DNA of 64,000 nt from contig JAEVHH010000002.1 of the NCBI GenBank assembly GCA_017607445.1, forward strand, positions 5,548,001 to 5,612,000. Direction: 5' to 3'. The notes beneath the pieces were generated by a model, which saw nothing but the letters and a program-made list of their open reading frames with translations, made no database searches and was not told where the DNA came from. The stretch is from Histoplasma ohiense (taxonomy: Eukaryota; Ascomycota; Eurotiomycetes; Onygenales; Ajellomycetaceae). Shown here one piece after another: positions 24,243 through 35,462 of the stretch. Position numbers and translations under genes: made by a program. Numbering within the stretch: position 1 is the first letter of the stretch; every line of letters begins with the position of its first letter.

Positions 24243-25079
24243 ACACTCTTTCCCTTAGTATAGTGTAGAGCTGCACATACTGGGAATTTCACCAAATCCA
24301 CGTTATTTATGATTTACTGTCCGTGTAATTGCTGCGAGAACATGTTCATTAATTCCTCATCCTCCCCCTTCCCTTTTGCAGGGCTATTTTAAGGCTTCCT
24401 TCGAGTCCGCTCTAAAAGCTCCGACCCCCTCTTCAAGACTCAACAACCTGGAGGCACCGTCATTTCCATCAGCAGAGACATGTGTTTGGCCAGCCGAAGA
24501 GTTTTGGGTTTCCTGAAGAATGAAACGCAGGACCCGCTAACCAAGTTATTCTGCATATTACTGTGTCGTGGTAACGCTCGGGAGAACATATGGGAAGCGG
24601 TCAGTTGTCGGGAGTATTGAAGGACTGAAGGTAAGTGGGCAACTACGGCGGGCCCTGCAAGGGGTCTGCTCTGCCTCCGGCCATCAGCTAACCCCGTATG
24701 TACAGTCTGTACAATTCATACAAGACGGTTCATTTCCATACGAATCCTCAGGCACCAAGTGTGGGAGGCTATGGTTATAAAAAGAGGGCATTTTTTCTCC
24801 TTCAATTCTGAGATTTTTTTTCTTTTCTTTCTTCTTGGGTATTATACCTAGTATATTGTTTTCTTTTTCCCATGCCAGTTATCGGATATATCAAATACTT
24901 AGAAATTTTGGGATTCGCTTCAATACTCTTATACTCTCAAACCAATCTATCATACCTAGTGAGTAGCAGCAGCGCACATTCCTGATTGAATTTGTGATGT
25001 CTACACACAGCCCCATCCTTAAAAGTGTTAATTTTGTTATTTATACATATATTTATTTTTAGTTTCAGATCATTCAACT

Positions 25080-25597
25080 ATGGTAGCGTTGAGCAACGGT
25101 CAAGGAAAGTCGGGGGCGCAGGGGAGTAGGGATGCCCCTAAACTCCAGGAGTAAGTTCTTACACGCTCTTCTTATCTCCAACATATATCATCCCTCTTTT
25201 TGTCTTATCAACCCGTGGTTCGTTTACTTTGCATGAAGAGCTGCATGAAGAGCTGCATGAAGATCCATGTCAGGAGCCAACTCCCGGAAATACTCTAATG
25301 TCTGTGTCAATAATAACTTGAATGAGACCCTTTGCAACTAACATATTTAACATTGCCATATGTATCAGACAATCTGCGAAAGTTGCGCTTACAGAGGCGG
25401 CTTTGAAGCTCCATTTGAAGGCAAACCCGGAGCCATATAGTCCACTGCAACAATTCCTTGATCAAAAGCCGCTCGGGGATATGGTCACGGAGCTCTCTAT
25501 CCTCGCTAAGGTGTCTCTATCCATCGGGAGTGCACCGGTTGGGAAACCCGGAGACCAACCTGCCGGGCGTTATCAGCATGTGTTCTTTGATAGTTAG
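25080..25597 (+). CDS. Small spliced protein of unknown function, 99 aa
   Basis: Exon 1 (25080-25150) ends at a strong donor (GGA|GTAAGT). Exon 2 (25369-25597) begins after TATCAG with a branch-like ACTAAC upstream. Phases match and the joined frame is 99 codons long. The product starts MVALSNGQGKSGAQGSRDAP and continues with KVALTEAALKLHLKANPEPY, FLDQKPLGDMVTELSILAKV and a glycine/proline-rich end. It looks like an ordinary small soluble protein with one helical segment. I do not recognise a family. The 218-nt intron is long for this genome, so the 5' exon is the weaker part. Confidence 0.45.
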
Positions 25598-25717
25598 TTC
25601 TACTACTATTGATTCGTCACCAAGCTTCAACAACACCTCATTGATCTGACGAAGCGACAAGACCATTCTCACAACGATATCTGAATACATATTGGCTGCC
25701 CTGTCTGAGGGATAGGT

Positions 25718-25731
25718 GGGGGGGGGGGGGG
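25718..25731 (+). repeat. G14 homopolymer
   Basis: Fourteen consecutive G, preceded by GGT and followed by TGGG. Together they could form a quadruplex. Confidence 0.8.
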
Positions 25732-26265
25732 TGGGTGAAAGGGGTTATTTGTTTCCATGTCGGTGAACCCACTCCAAATTTGGCTATCCCCATCTAGTAT
25801 GTGGAAGAGGGCCGATTCTGATTTCAGGTTGGTGGGATCACGGCTCACGGCTTGAACTTGGCGTTGGCCAGCAACGGGAACGCATAGGGCTGACGGGTCA
25901 TTTGTTGTTGTCTCGTTAGCGCCGGGTTTCGGGGAGGACAGTCATGAAGCCAAGTTCTGCGTTGTGGTTCCCAAACCCCTTTTTGAATCCCTTTCTGCTT
26001 TTATTTCAGTTCGCTTCCCCTTTCTTTTTCCAACCCCAAGAAGCGATGACATATTTACTACGGAGTACTTGTGTCATCCTTGCCAACCCATGACTACGTA
26101 GTGCTCCTTGTTCCCCCTGACCGCTCCCATTCTATTGTCCCCGAATCGCACCCTTTCGTCTCCCTTCTTCCCAGCTTTTCCTTTATTATCCTATCAATCC
26201 CCCCCCATTTTTTTTTCAACCAGATTCTAACCCTTCAAGAAGGCTGTGATGACCCCTGCCCCACA

Positions 26266-26306
26266 TTTTTTTCTTTTTCTTTTTCTTTTTCTTTTTTTTT
26301 TTTCTT
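26266..26306. repeat. T-rich (CTTTTT)n tract
   Basis: Four to five CTTTTT units end in a T11 run in intergenic DNA. Confidence 0.8.
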
Positions 26307-27018
26307 TAAACACTCTATCACAAAACACATTCCTTCATTTGTATCGGAGAACGGGACTTCAACGTCAACGAGATATTTAACGAGTCTATTGTCAGGACCT
26401 CCGCTTTACTCAAATAGCAATACAATTATCCACAGCCTTCTACCACTATGAGTATTCCTCTACTAATTCGCCTGTCGATTATTATATATTGATATTGAGA
26501 TAACCACGTCCAAAAATATATGTACAGTACAGTGAAATCCCTCTTCGCAATATGATTCCTAAGTCATAGAGGTATTTTAGGGACCCTTTGAGTCTCAGAG
26601 AAGCTGTGGCAGATCACTGACGATGTCTCTGGGTTTGACACTTGCAGTGGAATGTATTAGCAGAATACCATACTAACTTTCCACCCCTCGAGATTGTCCT
26701 GCTATATAACCATAAGTAACCCTAATATAATACGCATACCACTGAAGTCCCTCGAATCGTAAGTTTGAGGGGGCTTATTGGTTCTCAAAGAGCCCCTTAG
26801 AAAAATGTATTTTTCCATTCCCTAGTTTGGCAACCCTGTCACGATCTCGATATCTTCGATACCATTTTATCCATGTGTTGTTGTTTCATCCACCGCTTAT
26901 ACTCGCCCGCCAGAATATTAGAATATAAAAGCCCCATTTTTCTTTTCACTTCTCATCGCTGCCGGGAGGGGAACGCCGGGCGCCCGCCAACTCGCTGCGG
27001 GGATCTACATTTTGTGCA

Positions 27019-27029
27019 GGGGGGGGGGG
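27019..27029 (+). repeat. G11 homopolymer
   Basis: Eleven consecutive G in intergenic DNA. Confidence 0.8.
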
Positions 27030-28544
27030 CGGCCTTACTTAGGATGCCATGAGTAAAGTGAACAAGAAAATGTTGGAGGGATTGGATTTGGTGATTCGTA
27101 CCCTCTTTACCACCACAGTCACTGGTGGTGATTGAGCTCTTTTGCCCTAGTGGCCTAATAGAAAATGCTATTGTGCTTTGCAGGGGTCCCCCCGTATGCC
27201 ACACCGCCGTCGCTCTAGTGGGTCAGCTTGATCACTGCCGGCTGAGATATCGGAGCCAGACGCCCTGCAATAGTTTATTCTGACAAGAAGCGCAAGGCTC
27301 CTACAGACCCAAACCCGGGAGAGTGGTGGGGCCCGTTTGGAAGATCAACTCTGTTGCAAAAGAGGGGGTCAGCTGTGGGGAACCGGAATGATGATGAACG
27401 ACCACGTAGTCGACAAGGATGCTGCTGTGACCTGCAGCTCGTAGGGTTTCTGGCGTAGTTGTATCGTATTGAATACTGCCCCTGCCTACGCTGTAACTAT
27501 ACCACGGGAAATCAGAGTGTTATGACCCCGCCGAGTGTGCCTATCTCAAGCACCCGCATGATGTGCCACCTCAGTGTGATTTCCTGGACTTTTGGCGAGC
27601 GCTTATTCGTTTGGCGCCCATTGCATCGGCAGGCAAATAAATCGCTGCCCGATGTGAGAGTGTTCAGATACCCTTTTTTTCTCCAAGCCTGATCTGTTGT
27701 TGCTTCTTACCACCCACCCACTCGAGGGGAAGACTGCTGTTTATTCTACAGCTAGCCACGAAATAGCGAGGGGCGGTCAGTCAGTGATTGTCACAACAAC
27801 CTGAATTCCAATCAAGTCAGTGTAGTTGTATACACTTGACCACCTTATCCCCTTCCTCAATCAATCTGTTTGCAGCGCAGCGCCTCGCCCCCTTTACTAC
27901 TATCTGATTCACCGCCTCTGATGTGGTCCATGCCCTGTCTTACAATCTGTTCTGTATGCTGAGACAAGGAAAGTAGTCGCTAGTCGCTAATGGATCGAAT
28001 GTCATTTACTCCGTACACTCGAGATGAACCCTCGGCGCCCTATTTCCTGATAAACAATATTGAATAGTAGCCCGGCCTCATTTTTAAGGCAGGGAAGTAA
28101 GAGAAGTGCGTTCAAAATACCAAGGGACAAGTAGCAAATGAAGTTGATGTGTGCAAGGTGCAGAGGAGGAGTTTTTCTGATGGCGCATCTCAAGGATTTG
28201 CCTGACAGCACCGATGTACTGTAGGAGTGCATGGCCGCGCCACTTTTGGCAGCGAAATTAAGCTGTCCGTCTAAGCAGCAGCACGGTTTCAGAATGAGCT
28301 AGTGAGCAAGTCACAGGAACTTTCTCAACCTCGAAAGCAACCTGAAAGGTACAGTACAAGTCCGGGTTACATGCCCACAGTCGCGCTCGAAATCGGCTTC
28401 CTAGGTTGCTAAGACCATTAGTGTGGGGCCAATCCAAAATTGGGTAAAGTGTGATCATTTAAGGTTGGATGGTACGGCACGTAACTAACCCAAACGTTAC
28501 CGAGTTATATAATACACTCCACAGCACCCTTGAGCAGCAGCAAA

Positions 28545-29532
28545 ATGAATCTTCAGCCATGGATACGCGAAATTATTTGCCATATGATTTTTAATAAATC
28601 ATCAACTACATCACAGATGGCCAAGGCTGCTGGATGTAGCGAGCGTACTATGTATCACGCATATCCGCAAAACCTACGGTTGTTTGGCAGTGTTAGTCCG
28701 CCTCCAATCCGTGCTAGCCGGCGCAGAAGTATTACGCCTCCGATGCTTGACGCCCTTTGTGACCACCTCACCGAGAAACCCGGCCTATACGTTGATGAGA
28801 TGGTCGTCTTTCTTCAGGACGAATTTGATATACTAGCATCGACAGCCAGCGTCAAACGGGCCCTTTGTTGCGCGGGTTGGACCAAAAAGAAAGCTCAACA
28901 GAGAGCAAAAGAGCAGAACCCGGAGCTACCAGATTTCTACCTGCATAGACTGTCCGAATTTAGTTCATATCATCTGGTCTATGTCGATGAATCTGGGTGT
29001 GATAAACGGATATGATTTAGACGGAGTGGTTGGTCTCCACTGGACGTGACACCAGTCCAAGTGTCAAGGTTCCACCAAGGCCAATGTTATCAGATACTTC
29101 CTGCCTATACCCAAGATGGCATCCTCCCTTCTCATGCCTTTACTGGTTCAACTGATGCTGCTTTCTTCGAAGATTTCATTGGGCCAGCTTCTCCAGCACT
29201 GTGGGTGGTGGCCAGAACTCAAATCTGTCCTAGTGATGGATAGATAATACATCATTCCATCGCTCAACCAGGATAAAACAGATATGCTCCGACGCTGGAG
29301 TGAAACTACTATATTTGCAACTGTATTCACCTGATCTGAGCCCCACAGAGGAATTCTTTGATGGATTGAAGGCTTACATCAGGAAGAACTGGTCATTATG
29401 ACGAGGACCCTAGACAGGGTTTCGGTGTTTTCCTTCAACGATGTGTTGATGTCGTCGGCGCGAAAATACAGAGTGCAGAAGGCCACCTTCGAAGTGCTGG
29501 TGTATCAATTGAGACATGTTGTTTTGAATAGA
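28545..29532 (+). pseudogene. Decayed Tc1/mariner-type transposase
   Basis: The frame starting at 28545 (MNLQPWIREIICHMIFNKSS) has the N-terminal helix-turn-helix (TSQMAKAAGCSERTMYHAYP) and TPPMLDALCDHLTEKPGLYV. It reaches the first catalytic aspartate in YHLVYVDESGCDKRI before a stop at about 29012. Pieces in other frames carry the rest. VTPVQVSRFHQGQCYQILPA comes first, then a VMD remnant (second Asp, about 29232) followed at once by a stop. YSPDLSPTEEFFDGLKAYIR supplies the third acidic residue, and DEDPRQGFGVFLQRCVDVVG is the tail, ending about 29532. At least one nonsense and three frame changes make it inactive. I could not see terminal inverted repeats or a TA duplication. GC content is not depressed, unlike the element at 60 kb. 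Confidence 0.85.
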
Positions 29533-29846
29533 ATACGTTCATCCTCTTGTTCAATGAAAAGAGAGCTGGGATACAGCAATGTATCAGTGTTCGTATCACT
29601 GCTAATATAACTCCAGAGTGCTCAGCAAAGTTCACTCCATGCTTCAACAGTCTTCAATTGATTCCCCACCTAGGTACTAAGCTACTACGATATTTGGTTA
29701 CTGCTGTAATACATACGCTCCGTCGAAATACAAATCCGTAGTAGTAACACTCAGACCCTGGATATCCAAAAGAACTGCCAAATACGCGAACCATCTCTGG
29801 GTATACACCCCAGCCTTGTACCAGCAAAGCCCAGGAAAATATGACC

Positions 29847-30852
29847 TCACACATTTCGCGCCTGCCCGTAACTAGATCGGCTCTTTCCTCTCATTGCGAG
29901 CTCCTTGGCCGGCTCCGGAGGAGAGAAAATCCATTTCAGAACATTGAAGGCTACCTTCTTGTCGTAGTTGTCCTTTCCTAGGCTGCATATAGCCCTCAGC
30001 GTCAAGCTGAGTGTTGGGTACGTTTCCGATGGATTGAAGGTTGCTTGGACTATGCGTACTTTCCCGTAGATGAATGTCACAACGGTGGCCTTGACGGGCA
30101 TTGTCAGCATTGGCACCGATTCATGGATACAAATAATGGGGAGGAAGTGCAAAGATGAACATACTGTCAAAAATCCTTCCTTGTATATTGGCTTGGCCAT
30201 GTACCAGTCCTCCTCAGGAAGCCAAACCATCTCATTCATCTGATGGAAGAAGATTGAGGTGACTGCCAGTAGTTCACTTCTCAGGAGATAATCTCTGGAA
30301 TTTCCTTGCTGTCTTACATCGAATGCACTTGAGTGATCTCGAACTATGCAGCTCCAGTGGTTATGCTGAAGCTGGAAGATCTGAACGCCCTTAATGCGGA
30401 TGTAGGAATCGATTATTATGACGACCCCTACCTCATCGAAGAGTGGGCCAGAAAAAATGATAAAATATCGGATGAAAAGAGCAAAAATAAATAGAGGAAC
30501 ATCAACATCAAGAGAATGTCATCTTACTCTGTAGCCTTAAAGGGAATTTCGTCTAGAACCTGGTGGGCAGCGGTCTTCATGAAGCCAGCGAAACCCCAAT
30601 TACCAGGGAGGCCCTGTTGGCCTTTCCCCGGCGCAGTAACTCTCTCGCACTTGTTGATGGCCTTTAGGAGCTCTGGAGACATTGGAAAAGCCACCTTCTC
30701 GCTGGAAGTTTCTCTACAACACACCTCGAGGTCCTCTGTCTTCTGCAACCACTCAAAGGGAAAAGAATCTCGCGATTAGTAGGTGAGGTAAAGATTAAAA
30801 AGGCTCGCCATGAGCCAGCCAAGCACGATCGAATGAATTCCTTTTCCGTCAT
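29847..30852. other. Unassigned coding-like fragments on both strands
   Basis: On the minus strand, a frame stays open for about 200 codons down to 29847. It includes VIIIDSYIRIKGVQIFQLQH, MNEMVWLPEEDWYMAKPIYK, VRIVQATFNPSETYPTLSLT and FNVLKWIFSPPEPAKELAMR. Upstream, 30748-30530 reads KTEDLEVCCRETSSEKVAFP and QGLPGNWGFAGFMKTAAHQV and ends at a good donor (ACAGA|GTAAGA), but I could not find a phase-matching acceptor. On the plus strand, 30369-30493 reads MLKLEDLNALNADVGIDYYD then DPYLIEEWARKNDKISDEKS and a stop. Both readings look protein-like. I do not recognise a family. Old or broken genes next to the transposon are the simplest view. Confidence 0.35.
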
Positions 30853-31416
30853 GACGGGCTATCAATAAAAGAATGTCCGCTACTCTGCTGGTCCGATAGT
30901 ACATGTAGCTGTTGTTTGTTGATGTGCTGTAGCGATGTTGTTTAGAAAAGCGCAGTCAGTAGTCTCTGTATCAAATACATTTACCTGTTCAAGCGGTAAC
31001 ATTGGTCTAGCTGTAGATGACTAGGCACTTTACTGAATTAGGGTTTGCAACCCAGATATGGAAGCCAATTTCGAGCTTGACTGTGTATCATTAGAAGTCA
31101 AAATTTTTGAAACCATGCAGTGCGTTGAGATGCCTTGTATGACAGGTGTCTAGCAGGCGTTGAGCGCAGATTACGCGATTAGACGCGTCAAACGCTGCTT
31201 CATCGCTTTCTTGATATAATCTAAGGCTACATATCTCATGTGCAATCCAAAAGCAATAAATAAAAATATAACTCTACGAAGCGATCTACTGATCGTCAAT
31301 CTGAAGCTCTCTGCACGCTTTCAGTCTTATCTTTCTTATCTGAGCTTTCGAAAAACGAAGGACGACTAACTAGGATGCACAACAAAACACGGAGTGGCCT
31401 AAACATACTAGTACAA
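30853..31416. other. Spacer, 0.56 kb
   Basis: 3' flank of the monooxygenase gene. I see no other feature. Confidence 0.4.
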
Positions 31417-34049
31417 TTAATTTTTAACAGTACTGTTTTCTTTGACACTACCCTCATTATTTGGTGTGCGGCGGTAAACGGCCAGCGGCGTTCCAGCCAG
31501 CTCCGCTTTGATTTGCAAGGACACGAATCGAGAGAAGAAACGACTATGTCCGAAGGGACCACCCATATACCATAATCCTGGATCTAAGAGTTCTGTTAAT
31601 CAAATATAGCTCGCAAGGGATTTATAGTTAGTCGCAATATCACAACTTACGGCCAAGCGGTTTCCACGCCCCTCGAACTTCGCCTTCTTCGTCAAGCCCC
31701 CAAAACTCCTCAAGCTGGGCCGCGACGTCAGCACCCAGGATTCTAGCAATGGTGGGACCAAAGGACATTTCAAAACCTGTCGCCAGGAGGATGATGTCGG
31801 CTTTAAGTTCGGAGCCGTCATTAAATATGAGGCCGTCCTTACTGTATCCGGTTATCACGGCATCTGACTTCACTTTAATCTGAACTCGTCAGTAGAAGTT
31901 AGGTCGCAGGAGGGATTTGCGCTCCACAGTTCGGTGGAGAAGTGAATAATGAATGGGTGGGTATATACGGGAAATGGAACGTACAAAACCCTGGGCAACC
32001 TTCGCCGATGTGCCTACATCAATATAATGCCTTTTTTCGTCGTCAGCCAACACGTAAAATAACAAACCTCACTAAGGAGCACGTTCGGTTTGAACGGTAT
32101 AAATATTGAAGGCTATGAATATATTACCGGCCGCCCTCCTCGTATAATGTAGATAACGGATTGCCGCATCTTTTCACTCTGAACCCCACACGCTCTAGAG
32201 CGTCGAGTCGTTCGGTATCTTGACTCATCATGTCATTAAAACGGGACGTGACCATTTTGTTGACTATTGAAAGCGGAGTCGTATATTCAATCCTGTCGGC
32301 TAGGTTCGTGGGAAAGGTATCGTTGTATCTCGCTTGTTGTTTGTTAGGACTGTTTGACATCAACATCTCATGTATTGCATCCGTTAACATACTCATGGCT
32401 CCTATATGCAACACGTTGCACTCAAATTAATACACACGATATTTGAAGTTGCATGACCCGTGGATGAGCCGAACACTCTTACCTTGCTGGTAGTATTCAA
32501 AAGGCAGGATGACTGATAATGCGATCGAAAATATATCAGCAGGGATTTCCTAGCTACGAGGCTCTCCTCAGCGAACAAAGGAAATAATAACTAACATGTC
32601 TGCCCCCTCTGTACCATTGTGACGGAGGAGAGGCCGGCTTCGACCATGTCGTCACATACATCATGAGCTATAGAGGAAGGGTTAGATAATTGCTTCGAAT
32701 TTTTTAACTTGGGTAGCATCCCACCTGTGTTTGCAGACCCCACAACCTAGAGTAGATCAGCATCGGCCCACTCAAAGCACGTGAAACTCGGGGTGACATA
32801 CCACTGCTGATTTGCCCTTCCATTGAGATGCAGATTTGTAGTCAACGGAATGGAGGACCAAACCTCTAAAATTTTCCTAGCTAAATTTTCAGAAGACGGA
32901 TCATTACCCTGATTGGTGTGGCAAGAATTAAAGGGAAAGGAAGATGTTGATATATATCATACCCTTCCAGGAAAAGTAGGGACAACTGGAGTTTGACCCC
33001 CGGCTCCCGTCGCTAGGACGAGATGGCGGACCATAATGCGTGTTTCTCCGTCCCTACGACGAAGCACCAGATTCCATTTCTTTTGATCTTTGTCCCAGGA
33101 ACCAGACACTAGCTGTGACGAGAGCCAGACATTCTATCATTTTCCCAACTTAGTTAGCCTAATGGATGAATTTGGCGAAGATTAAAGGAATGACCTTGGA
33201 CTCACAATGCCGAGCTTGTCGGCCCATAATTTATAGCACTTGGCAAGATCGTACTTGGACAGGAGCTCTGGATAGGAGTCGCCAGGAAACGTCCGCTCAA
33301 ATGGGAGGTGCGCTACAATATCGTAAGTTAACTGTCCACCTTTGCACTGTGTTCAAGCCTTATTGCTTACCATACGCTCTGACAGTGTGTAACTTCATTG
33401 AGTCGTATCTCAAAAGCCAGTTATCCCCGATGTTATCGTTCTTATCAATCAGAAGGTAGTTAACCCCCAATGACTGCAACCGTCCCGCAGTGGATAATCC
33501 ACACTGGCCAGCACCCACAACCAGACAGTCAAACTCGTTGGCTTCCCAGTTGATGATCGGTGCCTGTGGAATTGGTACATCGACATCAGGATGCCCTTCA
33601 AGCCGCTCGAGAATGGTCCTCAATATCCATATTTTCCATGTGTCTCCTCCGTCAGGTACGAGCGAGACCATTCCGGAGCAGAAAGACGCTGGGCAACTTT
33701 TTGTGCTGAACGTAAATCTACATTCCACCCAGGATAATTTGGGAGTTTTCCGCACAACCTCCGCTGTCCCTGGAGTAAACGTGAAGTCAAAAGGTTTATG
33801 GATGCTGGAAACGTCGTTCCAAGCTGTTTCTATTGCTTTCGCGGTCGAAAATGTTCTTGGAAGTCCTGTTAGAGCGTATAGGTCCTTCCACAGCGCATCA
33901 CCTATGAAGTCAGCATCGGTGAGCGAATGCAGACCTGAGATGCACGAAACCGCGACGAGCTCAGGGTTCACATCATCCGGCACAACAGACACGGGTAAGG
34001 ATCCGGGGAGGGTTTCAATCACCCCACGAGTGCCGGCGTCAGGGGCCAT
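31417..34049 (-). CDS. Flavin-containing monooxygenase with N-terminal NTF2-like region
   Basis: Eleven exons join in phase to 626 residues: 33371-34049, 33206-33312, 32963-33133, 32802-32876, 32725-32746, 32596-32667, 32483-32512, 32128-32401, 31985-32030, 31651-31879 and 31417-31592. Residues 1-170 resemble the SnoaL/NTF2-like extension common in fungal FMOs. The FAD site is VVGAGQCGLSTAG (about 177-189). The FMO-identifying motif is FRGLVLHSVDY (about 322-332), and the NADPH site VVGSANTAHD (345-354) deviates from GxGxxA in its second glycine. QRGQTFILPFEYYQQ follows, then LATGFEMSF (from about 524) and DPGLWYMGGPFGHSRF near the end. Such enzymes use FAD, NADPH and O2 to oxygenate soft nucleophiles or ketones; the substrate is unknown. 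The 22-nt exon 5 is unusually small. An in-frame ATG also lies at 34127. Confidence 0.88.
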
Positions 34050-34732
34050 TTTGCAATGAGTTGGCCGTGTAAATGAGAGTGGTCTTCTGAAAAGAAATGA
34101 AAGTTGAAACTGGGCCCATGGCAGCAATAAATATTATCCTGGGATTTTAGCCATGCCATGTTTTAAAGTCCTCTTGTGTTGGATGGCATGAAAAAGTTTG
34201 CACGTTATTGTACGGGGCTGTATAAGTTTCTTTGTTGGGCATATGCGAGCATATTGTCATAGCTAAGGACAATAGCAAGCATCTTAGCTCCCAACTTAAA
34301 ACTCAATCCGCTCCGCGACTCAAACTTTTGGAGATCGCTATCCTTGTTCAAGGACACAAGAGGAAGCCTCTCTTTCTTTATCAAAGGAATAGGTCGTAAA
34401 ATCACCATTTAGCACCAATCAGACTGATACGTGCCAATCGCACTAGTGTCCATCCCGGCCGCTTCAAAAAAAAAAAAAAAAGTGGTTGAAAAGAAAATTG
34501 GAACTTCTCAAGGAGGTGATATACGAGAGTGAAACAGGGGAAATTTTACCCATTGGCACTCTGATAGATTCAAGTGTGGATGAGAAACTGATCGCACTTC
34601 TGCAGAGAAGTGTTTGTCTATGAAGTCGAACTCTTTCTTCTCATGTGGAAAAATAAACTCTCAAGCTAACTCCAATAAGGTTTCGGTAAGTTATAAAATA
34701 ATGAGCGGGGCTTAAACAAGACCAGTCACGAC

Positions 34733-35161
34733 TCATAGAATCATGAATTGCTCGCAATCATCTTGCCTTGAAAGAGTCGCAATGCACACATTCGTTTGCT
34801 TGCTCTTTTCCTGGAAGCACCGAGTTCGGATGTAGTTGGTCCAGAAATTGTAAGTTTCATTATCTTTCTGGGGCCTGTTGACTTTTGAGCTTTGCCTCCA
34901 AATCCCCAAGCTATGGGCTATGGAGCGAGAAAGCGCAAACAGCGAGAGACCCGCCAGTCTCCATGAACAAAACAATCGATTGGAGAGAAAGCTCTGACAA
35001 AGGTGGAGCATTTCTGTGATGTCAAGACCTTTCGCTTCTCCTGAACTCTTGATGTTGGGCGCCGGGTGCTGGCTCTGTTGGGATAAAAACCGTTCACGGA
35101 ATTCTTGATTGACGTGCTTATGAGGCCTCCAAGCCCAATTCGCTAACTGGGGTGTTTTCAC
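34733..35161 (-). CDS. Doubtful 142-codon ORF
   Basis: It is a single open frame from a real ATG (MKTPQLANWAWRPHKHVNQE) to a stop, with no recognised domain. It is somewhat longer than chance frames nearby. It lies divergently to the zinc-finger gene and overlaps its possible upstream region. Treat it as hypothetical. Confidence 0.2.
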   Translation of the reverse strand: MKTPQLANWAWRPHKHVNQEFRERFLSQQSQHPAPNIKSSGEAKGLDITEMLHLCQSFLSNRLFCSWRLAGLSLFALSRSIAHSLGIWRQSSKVNRPQKDNETYNFWTNYIRTRCFQEKSKQTNVCIATLSRQDDCEQFMIL

Positions 35162-35335
35162 CTTTGCATGAACAATGCACTTACAGGGAATACAGTTAAC
35201 CCCGATTGGGCGTTCCTCTTGGATCTCGGCAGGCTACGATCAGTGCGAGGTGGCACAGCTCACCAGGCCTCGCAGGAGTCGTTGGAGGCCTCAGTTCGCC
35301 TTGCTAGGCCAGTTTGCGAGGCTGAGTGGAAACAG

Positions 35336-35344
35336 TATAAAAAG
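35336..35344 (+). promoter_or_regulatory. TATA box TATAAAAAG
   Basis: A consensus TATA element lies about 120-130 bp before the first open codons of the C2H2 frame and just before a T/C-rich tract, a common arrangement at fungal start sites. Confidence 0.5.
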
Positions 35345-35462
35345 GCCTTTATTCACTCTGCTTCCTCTTGAAGAAACCAGGGGGAGTTTTTTCCTTCTTC
35401 TTCTTCTTTTTCTTCTTCTTCAATAGTGCATTATACCATTCTGTTCTGCTCAAAGCAGGTCT

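Larger units (their letters stand above)
21510..25079. other. Gene-poor spacer, 3.6 kb
   Basis: No gene can be supported. There are overlapping 60-130 codon frames on both strands around 22.0-22.5 kb, none with a recognisable pattern. The stretch contains a purine-to-pyrimidine switch at 23079-23166, an A13 run at 23400-23412, and a G-quadruplex-type run at 24223-24242. A protein-like piece beginning GYFKASFESALKAPTPSSRL follows a good acceptor (TTTTGCAG) near 24381, but no partner exon was found. Confidence 0.4.
25598..28544. other. Gene-free spacer, 2.9 kb, with homopolymer runs
   Basis: No supported gene. It contains G14 (25718-25731), a T/C tract (26266-26306) and G11 (27019-27029). Open frames are short and crossed by these tracts. 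Confidence 0.45.
34050..35462. other. Spacer between the FMO and C2H2 genes, with a TATA box and one doubtful ORF
   Basis: This is the region between two divergent genes. It contains a TATAAAAAG box at 35336-35344 pointing to the zinc-finger gene, an A15 run near 34468, and a T/C tract (TTCTTC repeats, 35381-35421). The 142-codon frame at 34733-35161 is listed separately. Confidence 0.45.

Noticed and set aside
26071..26451. 126-codon Ser/Phe-rich plus ORF
   Set aside because: It is produced by T/C low-complexity sequence.
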